Positions 56,601 to 62,626 of a stretch of 64,000 nucleotides of DNA are shown here, piece after piece. Where the stretch lies: NCBI GenBank assembly GCA_030426925.1, contig JAUHXT010000003.1, positions 1 through 64,000 on the forward strand, in the 5' to 3' direction. The stretch comes from Alphaproteobacteria bacterium (GTDB lineage: Bacteria > Pseudomonadota > Alphaproteobacteria > Micavibrionales > Micavibrionaceae). Under the pieces are notes generated by a model, which saw only the letters and a program-made list of their open reading frames with translations, was not told where the DNA came from and made no database searches. The translations under genes and the position numbers were made by a program. Position 1 is the stretch's first letter. Every line of letters begins with the position of its first letter.

Positions 56601-58650
56601 CGGCAATCGCAAACAAAACATAGCGGTTCCCGGCGACAGAGGGCAGGACTTCCGGCTTTATCCAGAATGATAATGTCACTGCGCCTACATTTTGCGCAAG
56701 GTCATTGGCGGCGGGTAACAAAATACAATCATTCATCCCGTCAAAATCAAACGCCGTTCCGTCGATGCCTTCAACCGAATTGACTGTCGCATTACCGTAA
56801 AATGTAGCGTTATAAGATCCGACAGAATCAACGACCGTGGTCGTGCCTGTATCATCCATCTTCCAGTGTGCGACCAGCCCGTCTGTAACATCGGATCCGC
56901 CGCTGCCGCCGCCGCCGCTGCCACTCGGGCAAACGCCGGTTGTTGATGTACTGGCATCCGTTAACGCGCCCGTTTCTGTAAATCCGCCACCCGTACCTTT
57001 GTTGGTATGCCATGTCGCCGTGTCGCCGGATAAAAAGATGTCCGGCGCGCTGCCTGTCGGCAGGCTGCCATCATCACCAAGAAAAACAGCCGAACCTGAT
57101 TTATAGAATTTATCCCTGTTGGCCGGGTCGGACAAATCAATATAAGTGCCGAAATCAACCCAGAAGTCCGCGACATCGCCGATCACATCACTGCCTCCCC
57201 AATCAGAGTTTCCAACATGGAGAGTCGTAGTCGTAAAGTCCATGTCCTCATTTGTATAGGTCATAACCTGTTTGACATCGACCCCGTCGATATAAAGGTG
57301 TCTTTTGTTACTGTCTGTCAGGTCAACCGACCACATGGCATGGTGCCAGTCTCCGTCATCCTGGTTTGTAGTGGTTGCCTTGATCCGCATGACGTCGGTT
57401 CCGGCAGAGTTTTCAGCATCGATAGTAAAAATGCTGTTATTGGCATTGTCACTAATGTAAACGCTCAATTCGCCCGCGCCGTTATCCGTATCAAGAAACT
57501 CTATGTAATCCGCCGTGTCGGATATACGGAACCACAAGCTGCCCGTCCATAATTTACTGTCACTGACACCGGCTAAACTTCCAACGCTCAGTTCATCGTC
57601 GGCCGTAAATTCAACTGAGTTTGGAGTATAACCCGTACATTCACCGCCACCACCACCGCCGACACCGACATCGCCGCCGATTTGCGTCCACACGCCGCCG
57701 GTACAGATTTCCAGCGTGTCCGGATCTTCCGCCGTGTTGACGCGCAATTGTTTGTCATTCAGGCCGCCATCGACACACGCCCCCGTATCGGCGTTGGTCG
57801 CCGGGTTTGATTCGCGCGGCAGCATCAACCCGCCTGCGGACAGGTCAAGAAGGCCGGTAGGCTGTCCGCTCTCACCGATTTGTACCTGGCTGCCGGACAA
57901 TTCAACGCTTTGTTCCATTGCAACGGTTGCAGATCCTTGCGCGCCGGATTCCGCATCTTTCAATTTCCACTTGGATGATGTGGCAACAGACGCTTCACCG
58001 TAATTAAATGTCATTGCTATATCGTCATTGCCGCGCTGGACCAGTTCCGTATCAGGATCACCATCAGTATTGGCGTCGGCAAAATCATTACAGGTCGTGT
58101 TAAAGGTCCGGTCCGGCCCTGCTGATATAACGGCAAACACCGTCTGCCTGCGCACCAATGGGCTGCCGCCGCCGCTGGGGTCTGCGCCTGCGAGCCTGTT
58201 TTGCGCACCGCCGCCGCATCCTACATCATCAATGGCGGTTCCATGGTCCCAGACACAATAACCGTATTGAGTGCCCCACGGGTCGGTTGTATTGGATGAC
58301 CGGATATTGGCAGGCAGCAATCCTCCGCCGGTAGGACCGGTACCGACAGTCCATTCTGCGGGTTCAACAATGCCATCCTTGTCACAGTCCTGATCGGCCA
58401 TGTCGGATACGCTTAAGGAAACCAGCTGCATGTTGGAGATAATTTCGGCTTCCGCTTCGGCCTTTTGGCTGACTTCGGCCATCGTTTTCATGGGCCCGCG
58501 CATGATGCTGGTCGCAGTCACGCCGATAGCGCCGACCATAACGACAGCACCAAACATGGCGAAAAAGACATTCCCGGACTGGGATGCCCCTGGTTTTTTG
58601 CTGGCTTTTTGGCGCTGATTCGCGCCTGTTATACTCAAAACCTTAATCAT
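47626..58650 (-). CDS. Giant modular surface protein A (pseudopilin-like head, LamG x5, RCC1 arrays, DUF1554-like)
   Basis: A 3674-residue protein, first gene of the operon. I chose the ATG at 58650, with AAGGGG upstream; the frame opens 14 codons earlier without support. Membrane segment: residues 27-48 (SGNVFFAMFGAVVMVGAIG). Head: residues to about 230, with DPWGTQYGYC at 123. From about 338 five LamG-like domains are interspersed; four are a variant type (YTPN-V-F at the start, FWVDFGTYIDLSDP and WHTNKG at the end) and one is standard (VAHWKMDD). Three RCC1 arrays have about 6, 7 and 11 blades with a Cys pair each. Tail-fibre-like segments separate them. The C-terminus is a DUF1554-like domain. 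Codon use does not stand out from the neighbourhood. Function unknown; adhesion is a guess. Confidence 0.82.
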   Translation of the reverse strand: MIKVLSITGANQRQKASKKPGASQSGNVFFAMFGAVVMVGAIGVTATSIMRGPMKTMAEVSQKAEAEAEIISNMQLVSLSVSDMADQDCDKDGIVEPAEWTVGTGPTGGGLLPANIRSSNTTDPWGTQYGYCVWDHGTAIDDVGCGGGAQNRLAGADPSGGGSPLVRRQTVFAVISAGPDRTFNTTCNDFADANTDGDPDTELVQRGNDDIAMTFNYGEASVATSSKWKLKDAESGAQGSATVAMEQSVELSGSQVQIGESGQPTGLLDLSAGGLMLPRESNPATNADTGACVDGGLNDKQLRVNTAEDPDTLEICTGGVWTQIGGDVGVGGGGGGECTGYTPNSVEFTADDELSVGSLAGVSDSKLWTGSLWFRISDTADYIEFLDTDNGAGELSVYISDNANNSIFTIDAENSAGTDVMRIKATTTNQDDGDWHHAMWSVDLTDSNKRHLYIDGVDVKQVMTYTNEDMDFTTTTLHVGNSDWGGSDVIGDVADFWVDFGTYIDLSDPANRDKFYKSGSAVFLGDDGSLPTGSAPDIFLSGDTATWHTNKGTGGGFTETGALTDASTSTTGVCPSGSGGGGSGGSDVTDGLVAHWKMDDTGTTTVVDSVGSYNATFYGNATVNSVEGIDGTAFDFDGMNDCILLPAANDLAQNVGAVTLSFWIKPEVLPSVAGNRYVLFAIAENGATENSRLTAEFTLTDIIGLGGRAPDGGAWQAIESIPTLAADTWYHIVTVSDYANDSASIYINGEPVGTTGAFSHAATATTDSTSSSGAIGNEDTCQSSPFNRYYDGVMDDMRVYHRALSATEINSLYNYYTGGNVAVQPAQAMAWGEGDYEKIGEGAGTSDQASPVYVSDISDFVYVSSGKYHACGIDSAGDAWCWGNRSAGKLGDGGATTGNQDVPVKVTGGYTWAQISAGEDFVCGVTTSGAGYCWGFNSNGKVGNGTNSTNEETGPALVTGGHLWQHIEAGYENSCGIASDGTGYCWGMPGEGRNGNNDTTTVLNTPGLISGGGTWIKVALGNYSQCGIKADNEIYCWGNGANGKLGDGATSANLVPNAISESGPWVDVSVGQDHACGVKADGTAWCWGDDTDGQLGNGAGITGDQTTPTQVADITDFVAITVGNFHSCGLTTDGTAYCWGEDNVSETLGDGAGSSNQVAPTLVNTSKKFAQIDALDSHTTALIGIPGGGDSGSGDSETGGYCQAATPNGVDFNGSTYLSTNSIDPGSDGKTMTVAGWFKRTTSGVDETLVASSGSAIRIRLDSSDRFQVMAENSGGTVIASLRTTDTYTDTNWHHFMVSFDLTDSNKRHMYIDGQEANWSPVTYTNDNIDFTAASYAVGSLVGGGGAFTGSLADIWVDVNTYIDLSNPENRQKFYNYGGVDLGDDGSTPTGTTPLIFMSGAAADWHTNKGSGGGFTETGTVTDSSSDATTGENCPEGVCPAYTPNAVTFDGTGDYLINNSSSGSTSETKWSGSFWIKRAATGVLDVIYDRRDPGDLKRVDIDFLAANDRISFLAQNSSNVTVLNLESDPITDTDWHHVMFSFDLSDSLKRHVYIDGASAINNVATYNTAETMDFSGSAEAIGDAVSLCCKFSGDMADFWLDFGTYIDLSVAENRKKFLNSSGNPAYLGANGNYPTGNAPDLYFSGVTADWHENLGTAGTFTETGALTDAASAPDTGTNCHVASAAGVAIVEDFTANQTVTQDMVSGSALESYGTILSRESDAYGAEAGIGFLVKGTPADDDEAGAGISAIKSGLTGQTGLAFKTQNADGDYQARAFLDHDGDFGLAVAAPSDVKAKLQIRDIVGATWPSTYNRGLLVNGGLDTDIGGLNQITQEFLFLSVGYNHACGIKEDGTAWCWGSDNTGQLGNTGGNQTSPDQVDDTDSWISISSEANHTCGIKTDGTAWCWGDDWIGQQGNGAGSHQYSPGQVSDAGPWTAISAGATFTCGIKTDGTAWCWGDDGAGQLGNGATSGTQQTPVQVNDAGPWASISAGSVHACGIKTDGTAWCWGDDSQLTLGNGATTGTQQTPVQVNDAGPWASISAGYTHTCGIKKDGTAWCWGEDSQGQIGNDTDGGQESPDQVNDAGPWASISALYQMTCGIKTDGTAWCWGNEDNGQLGNGATSGDQINPVQVNDAGPWKGIKAGHGFACGTKTDGTVWCWGDDSQGAIGNGGTTGTQESPDQVNDSGPWKTEAITTAGSYTPNAVHFDGANDYMGVDETYFNGPITSKMGTVSFWFKLDAATDTRFINTTSADFDIRYRSGTQEIQIRGNNSGGTEILNVTTSNLNGDTTGWHHFMASWDMSDNNKLHVYLDGVSDSSFSTYTDAAVNYIDAAQNLGVGASSTGLEKLNGGLADYWVDFGTYIDLSDPANRQKFYYDGGPVYLGSDGSLPTGSTPDIYFTGNTTDWHTNKGEGTGFIEFGELTDFSVSPPEGIRTSGAVAAMSYLGLEGSNDAASTVLYGNNLVIADTDVDGSAITEMMRLDASGYTIFSTTFVDIINQDMSTESQSSNALLSGQIILERGRGTESSPTDVADGDILGAITFSGRNSSGITSEANAAIYAKVNGAPSGANIPADIHFSTDTGGNALSSSDMVLRSDGDLGIGTTTVDGKVQVAGRTTFDKGLRIGDDTCIDAGDDGVLRVNSGNLEYCEGAAWTSLMGSGGGGGGSGDFVSLNTDGTRMVWAWGKNSGGAIGMYPESEATSNVPVMTANAYGITKIDVETDGAAYLTDEGRIWIYGAQSNYRLGNNVSNWSVNVYRPIEVPQQNNARWVNFALGYLNGCAIDSAGDMYCWGQGTTGEMGDGSDTNNPTPSIVSGGHKWASVSMGRSTTCGVTTAGAGYCWGWGTRGQLGNGAFSNQNTPQPVSGGYTWRHISTGEEISCGVTTDGDGYCWGRASEGALGNGTTSGNQNTPQKLNVGITWSHISANRNVCGVTTQNTLLCWGTTSTGTGGGGTVVIPARAWPTPMGAGIKWAQVKAGQGTNCGLSTEGKAYCWGQGGSGERGDGATDDTATTPQEVSSDLRFSFIAPGNDTALALTHPDYSKVSLAVGWGVDNYNQLGNDSDATNQDVPKLVYGHYDWIKISGAYEHTCGIVANGDMYCWGRNNDGELGDNSTGDKDIPTLVAGGYKWKNVTTAANVTCGITLDDDAYCWGDNNGTGAGKLGDGTTTDRDEPTEMVVGGHKWLSLSAGNTVVCGVTKDGDGYCWGTEIDGEMGNGGGLADFSSSPVLVTGSHKWKKILAGGINPLASTCGLKTNGEAWCWGADNAGQLGNGSGTSTDQASPVQVSGGYTFVDIGGAHTYCGITGTGDAHCWGRGDSGEMGNGGNTLNNPQPAAGTLVSGGHKWKKIEGAYGTMCGMTVTNVLYCWGDNYAGQLGDGNVPTDVNTPTKVLLETSADDFTVTNDGGFAIIRNPEENFSTSCHPGDVVFADLYTSSTSADLTTDEIEITGVDGTCRLSVASESPTVTIYLNTVAQSGSFVDVENGDKVYLEIESPGSVGSSYTTYVSLGDKQTTQTTTTDRKIVFITSDNTMAGNLGGITAADSICQAAADAESLGGTYKAWISDSIDGYPAARFSHWNYQYVLSNGSTKIADDWSDLTDASIDAQINLTETGGSLGWSAWTNTNADGTPASSDNCNNWTDNNFAISSTYGDNWALDGRWTNITTQPCINQKTLYCFEQ
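52085..53130 (-). repeat. Seven near-identical RCC1 units of about 150 bp
   Basis: Within protein A, a common block (CAGCACCA, with 52178, 52331, 52481, 52634, 52787, 52937 and 53084 as marks) repeats at 147-153-base spacing. Each unit codes for about 50 residues with CGIKTDGTAWCWG. Neighbouring units are much closer to each other than to the blades in the other two arrays, which indicates recent expansion or gene conversion. Confidence 0.85.
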
Positions 58651-58675
58651 GACCCCTTGTAATCTGCTGTACACA

Positions 58676-58715
58676 CAGATAATTGTGGGCAAAATTGCCC
58701 TTCTTTAATTATCTG
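58676..58715. promoter_or_regulatory. Nested palindrome in the leader of the giant operon
   Basis: CAGATAATT (58676-58684) and AATTATCTG (58707-58715) are perfect inverted arms around GGGCAAAATTGCCC (58687-58700), itself a perfect palindrome. It lies 26-65 bases upstream of the operon's first ATG and has no T-run on either strand, so it is a regulatory dyad or leader hairpin rather than a terminator. The rest of the gap to secB (58716-58844) is AT-rich and would carry the promoter. Confidence 0.6.
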
Positions 58716-58844
58716 CTTCTCTGATTAAGATTTTATAAAATTTTAGATGAATTCGAAACGATTATTGCCTGTGGATTTTCCGAAATAGGTAAGTTTTTTC
58801 AATAGCTTCCCCTATTTTCTTCATATGACAACTTCCCGGCAGGC

Positions 58845-59375
58845 TTAGGCCGACTTCTGTGATTCCTCGACATCCTCGTTAATATCCCCTTCCGGCGCAT
58901 TGCCGAACCGGTTGAAATACATTTGCCGGAAATTAACGGGACTAAGCAAAAGCGGCGGAAATCCTCCGCTTTGGACGGTGTCGGAAATAATCTGCCGCGC
59001 ATACGGGAACATATAGTGTGGTGTCTGCATCAACAGCAGGGGATGGTGCTTTTCTTCCGGCACATTGTTGAGGGATACGGTCGCCGCGTACACCAGTTCT
59101 ATAATAAAAACAGTGCCTTGTGGGCGTTCTGCCTTAACCTTCAGGACCAGCTGTACTTCATACAAATTCTCGATTTGCTCGTGATTAATGCGGGCGGCCT
59201 CTATATTAATGTCGACATCCATTTTTGGATTGTCCTGTCCGGGGAACAAGGCTTGCGGCGCGTTCGGGCTTTCGAAGGACATGTCCTTGATGTACTGGCT
59301 GTGAATCACAAGGGGAAGACCGGGAGCCTTTTGCGGGTTGTCTTCGGTTTCACCTGTGGCTGACGTATCACTCAT
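58845..59375 (-). CDS. secB: Protein-export chaperone SecB
   Basis: A 176-residue SecB that keeps preproteins unfolded and hands them to SecA. Family segments HSQYIKDMSFESPNAP, LVYAATVSLNNVPEE and PYARQIISDTVQSGGFPPLLL are all present. An N-terminal and a C-terminal acidic extension are normal in this class. It lies between fxsA and the giant operon on the same strand. Confidence 0.96.
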   Translation of the reverse strand: MSDTSATGETEDNPQKAPGLPLVIHSQYIKDMSFESPNAPQALFPGQDNPKMDVDINIEAARINHEQIENLYEVQLVLKVKAERPQGTVFIIELVYAATVSLNNVPEEKHHPLLLMQTPHYMFPYARQIISDTVQSGGFPPLLLSPVNFRQMYFNRFGNAPEGDINEDVEESQKSA

Positions 59376-59456
59376 AAAAAATCTCTCTCTGATCGTAAAA
59401 ATCTGTGTTATTTCAATAACATTGCCCTATGTGAATACACAAACAGGTGGCGGAAT

Positions 59457-59930
59457 TCAAGGCCTATCATCGTTTTTGCCGTTGTCATTGAGTTGTTCGG
59501 GCGTATCCACGCGCTCATAATCCCCGTCAATGATATCGCCTTGGGACGTACGCCCGTATTGCTGCGCGGATGCTTCGGTAACAATTTCCATATGCTTCGA
59601 AAGCTCGCGTCGCAGGAGCTGCCGAATGGGCGGGATCAGCAACGCAAACCCCATAGCGTCGGTAAAAAAGCCCGGCGTAAACAGCATCGATCCGGCAATC
59701 ACGATGCAAAACCCGTCAAACAGCTCTTCGATTGGCAAAAAACCGTCCCGCAGTGCGCGCTGGCCGCGCATCAGGGTATCCAGCCCCTGCCTGCGCACCA
59801 CAAATCCGCCTATCAGGGCCGTCAACAGGCACAACAGCAAAGTTGTACTTAGTCCGATTTCTTCTCCGATGATGCTGAACAGGCTCAGCTCTATTAACGG
59901 GATTATAATGAATATAATGAACAATATCAT
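59457..59930 (-). CDS. fxsA: FxsA family membrane protein
   Basis: A 157-residue inner-membrane protein. Three or four hydrophobic segments occur (ILFIIFIIIPLIELSLFS, TLLLCLLTALIGGFVV, and FCIVIAGSMLFTPGFFTDAMG). The sequence LRRQGL-type linker is represented by VRRQGLDTLMRGQRAL, and the tail is hydrophilic. FxsA suppresses F-exclusion of phage T7 when overproduced in E. coli; its normal role is unclear. It is divergent from the Tim44 gene. Confidence 0.93.
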   Translation of the reverse strand: MILFIIFIIIPLIELSLFSIIGEEIGLSTTLLLCLLTALIGGFVVRRQGLDTLMRGQRALRDGFLPIEELFDGFCIVIAGSMLFTPGFFTDAMGFALLIPPIRQLLRRELSKHMEIVTEASAQQYGRTSQGDIIDGDYERVDTPEQLNDNGKNDDRP

Positions 59931-60090
59931 AAGACTGCCGCTTGTATTCTGCCCTTGCCTTTACGTGTAATCAGGTTAAGTTACAGATATAGTCTTCAGC
60001 ATGGAAAGACAAGCGGCATAGGGACAGTTCTGCCTTTTCGCCTGGGGTCAGGCAAATATGGTAGGATATAAGGACGAAAGGATAGACAGG

Positions 60091-60810
60091 GTGCCAGCAG
60101 ATATTATTCTTTATGCATTGGTTGCCGCAGGGCTGGTTGTGTGGCTGCGCAGCATTCTAGGTACGCGCCACGAAGATGAGCCGACCCATTCCAATCCGTT
60201 TTCATCAACACAGGAAGAACCGGATCAGGCCCCGGCCGCATACGCGCCGCAGGGTAATGACATGACATTCTCTCTGGCTGACCGGATTCAGCAACTGCCC
60301 CGGCACGTGAGTATCGCGGAAAAGGCGGAAGCCGGCCTCTCCGATATTGCAAAATCCATGAAAGGGTTCGACACCGTTCACTTTACCGAAGGCGCGGAAG
60401 GCGCGTTCATTATGATCGTCGAAGCTTTTGCCAAGGGCGAGCGCGATACATTAAAAGATTTGTTAAGTGAGCCGGTCTATAACGCTTTTGAATCCGTTAT
60501 CGCCCAGCGTGAAAAGGACGGCGAAAAAATTGACACTGAAATTCACGCCGTGCGTAAGCTCGATATCCTCGATGCCGCTGTCTCTGGTGGAAAAGCATAT
60601 ATCACAGTACAATTCACGGCGGATGAAACATGCGTCACCCGTAATACCGATGGCGAAATAACTTCTGGTGACCCGGAACGCGTGTCTGAAATGCGCGATA
60701 TCTGGGTGTTTGCGAAGGGTGTAAAGTCCAAAGACCCGGTATGGGAACTGGTGTCAACGCGCGATGGCGAAACAGAAGATCACAACGCGCCCGTGCCGGA
60801 CGCATCGTAA
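60091..60810 (+). CDS. Tim44/TimA domain protein
   Basis: A 239-residue protein. A single N-terminal membrane anchor (about residues 4-20, ILYALVAAGLVVWLRSIL) and a GTRHED linker lead to a C-terminal Tim44-like domain (from about 110), with HFTEGAEGAFIMIVEAFAKG and a conserved RDIWVFAKGVKS-type ending. I chose the GTG at 60091, with AAAGGA 8 bases upstream; an ATG at 60058 would add an unlikely polar leader. Next to secB-fxsA and mltA this is the usual order in the class. A role in membrane-protein or respiratory-complex assembly is proposed for bacterial relatives. Confidence 0.9.
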   Translation: MPADIILYALVAAGLVVWLRSILGTRHEDEPTHSNPFSSTQEEPDQAPAAYAPQGNDMTFSLADRIQQLPRHVSIAEKAEAGLSDIAKSMKGFDTVHFTEGAEGAFIMIVEAFAKGERDTLKDLLSEPVYNAFESVIAQREKDGEKIDTEIHAVRKLDILDAAVSGGKAYITVQFTADETCVTRNTDGEITSGDPERVSEMRDIWVFAKGVKSKDPVWELVSTRDGETEDHNAPVPDAS

Positions 60811-60861
60811 TTTTCGCTTAACCACAAAAAACACACACGTCTTACCTGATTTCTCCATAAG

Positions 60862-60900
60862 AAAACCGCAAAGCATCATATACTGCTGTCATGCGGTTTT
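60862..60900 (+). terminator. Hairpin over the mltA start codon
   Basis: AAAACCGCA (60862-60870) pairs perfectly with TGCGGTTTT (60892-60900), followed by TATTT. It looks like a terminator for the Tim44 gene, but the 3' arm covers the mltA ATG at 60891, so it could also hide the start from ribosomes. Confidence 0.5.
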
Positions 60901-62039
60901 TATTTATGACATGCGTTTTGGCTTTAATGCTTGGCAGCTGTACGACAGCAGACCAGTCAGGAAAGAAAACATCCGAAGGAAAACTCGTCCTGCGCCCCGT
61001 TTCATTTTCAAATCTCCCCGGTTGGCAGCAGGAAGATTTCGATAGATTTGGTAGTGCATTAACAAAAAGCTGTAACGTCTTTCAAAAAAAATCATCCTAT
61101 AAGGGCGAAGGGCAGTGGGGGACTTTGGCCCGGTGGAAAGAATTATGTGCGCAGTTCGTGACGTTAAACCCGTCATCGTACCGCCGGTTTTTCGAGCAGA
61201 ATTTTCAGCCTCATGCCATTACTGATAACGGCAAGGCCGAAGGACTATTTACCGGATATTACGAAGCGTCGCTGAAAGGATCGCTGACCCGTCACGGGCC
61301 GTACCAATATCCGTTACGCGCGCGTCCCGATGATCTGGTGATGGTTGACCTCGGTGAATTTCGCGAAGAGTTGAAAGGCCAGCGCATTGCAGGCCGTGTC
61401 CGCGATGGACGCTTAAAACCCTACGAAACCCGCGCACAGATAGAAGCGGGTGGCTTGCCGCCAGCGCAGGATAAGGTTCTGCTTTGGGTAAATGACCCGG
61501 TCGATGCATTCTTTGTACAGATACAGGGGTCGGGTTTGGTGCAAATGGATGATGGGTCGCTTATGCGCATCGGCTATGACGGACAAAACGGTCATGTTTA
61601 TTACGCAATCGGGCGTGAATTGATTGCCCGCGGCGAACTGACAAAAGACAACGTGTCGATGCAATCTATCAGTGAATGGCTGAAAGCAAACCCGCAACAA
61701 GCCGAAGAGGTGATGAACACAAACAAGTCATATGTGTTCTTTAAAACGCTGGAGGGTGAAGGGCCGGTTGGCGGGCAGGGAGTTGCCCTGACACCGACAC
61801 GATCGCTGGCGGTTGATCATTCTCTTCTGCCTTACGGATTGCCGATATGGCTGGACGCGGAATATCCGCTCGGCGAATACCGGAATATCCAAAGACTGGT
61901 CGTCGCGCAGGACACGGGCGGTGCGATCCGCGGCCCGGTGCGTGGTGATTTTTTCTGGGGGTATGGCGATTTCGCGCAGGAACATGCCGGTGTCATGAAA
62001 TCAAAAGGACGTTACTGGGTGTTACTGCCGCGGGAATAG
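60891..62039 (+). CDS. mltA: Membrane-bound lytic murein transglycosylase A
   Basis: A 382-residue outer-membrane lipoprotein. The lipobox is LMLGSC, with lipidation at Cys17. The MltA domain has FTGYYEASLKGSLT and the acidic catalytic region in VVAQDTGGAIRGPVRGDFFWG (the 3D domain). It cleaves peptidoglycan glycan strands. The start at 60891 has no clear ribosome site; a second ATG at 60906 lies in the same frame. It converges with the GNAT gene 10 bases away. Confidence 0.95.
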   Translation: MRFLFMTCVLALMLGSCTTADQSGKKTSEGKLVLRPVSFSNLPGWQQEDFDRFGSALTKSCNVFQKKSSYKGEGQWGTLARWKELCAQFVTLNPSSYRRFFEQNFQPHAITDNGKAEGLFTGYYEASLKGSLTRHGPYQYPLRARPDDLVMVDLGEFREELKGQRIAGRVRDGRLKPYETRAQIEAGGLPPAQDKVLLWVNDPVDAFFVQIQGSGLVQMDDGSLMRIGYDGQNGHVYYAIGRELIARGELTKDNVSMQSISEWLKANPQQAEEVMNTNKSYVFFKTLEGEGPVGGQGVALTPTRSLAVDHSLLPYGLPIWLDAEYPLGEYRNIQRLVVAQDTGGAIRGPVRGDFFWGYGDFAQEHAGVMKSKGRYWVLLPRE

Positions 62040-62049
62040 GGCAGGCAGT

Positions 62050-62505
62050 TTATTCTTCACCGTCACGTTTCAGTTTTTTGTGAAAATAATGACCGCACAC
62101 GCTGTAGCCGCTTTTTTTGTATAGTAATTCCGCGCGTTCTTCACCCAGATCGGTATCAAGTTCGATCAGGTAACATCCTTCTTCCTGCGCCCTGTGTTCG
62201 GCAAATTCAATCAGTTGCGATCCGAAACCGCGGCCGCGATAGCCTTCATCAACAACCACGTGTTCAATATACGTTACAAAGCCGTCATGGATATTGTGGT
62301 TATGCATGATACCGATAACACCGACGATGTCATCGTCATATTCACCGACGAACATGCGGTATCCGGTTGCCCGCGCAACAAAAACCCGCTGCGCATATGT
62401 TTGCATGTCCAGATGCGGAAAAAGTTGTAACAGAATAGGGTAAGCGCTGTGATAATCGGAATCCGATCGCGCTTCCCAGATTTTGAGCTTGTCATTCTCG
62501 CTCAT
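62050..62505 (-). CDS. GNAT acetyltransferase
   Basis: A 151-residue GNAT enzyme. Motif A is YRGRGFGSQLIEFA, preceded by IEHVVVDEG. The C-terminal strand region is LYKKSGYSVCGHYFHKK, typical of amine N-acetyltransferases of the PA4794/aminoglycoside-like group, but the substrate cannot be named. Codon use agrees with neighbours, unlike the GNAT gene at 24475. The start follows AGAGAGGG. Confidence 0.9.
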   Translation of the reverse strand: MSENDKLKIWEARSDSDYHSAYPILLQLFPHLDMQTYAQRVFVARATGYRMFVGEYDDDIVGVIGIMHNHNIHDGFVTYIEHVVVDEGYRGRGFGSQLIEFAEHRAQEEGCYLIELDTDLGEERAELLYKKSGYSVCGHYFHKKLKRDGEE

Positions 62506-62545
62506 ATGGCCCTCTCTTTAGTTAAGAAATTACTCCTAAACCAGT

Positions 62546-62580
62546 AAAAAGAAAACCCCTGAAAACTTCTGTTTCGGGGG
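62546..62580 (-). terminator. Intrinsic terminator of the beta-helix gene
   Basis: On the minus strand the stem CCCC...GGGG (62556-62559 and 62576-62580) is extended by GAAAC/GTTTTC, followed by a T-run (complement of 62546-62555). It ends transcripts of the gene at 62627. Confidence 0.85.
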
Positions 62581-62626
62581 CTTTCTCATGTCGTCTAACC
62601 CCGAAGATCGGAGCAAGAGTAAACTG

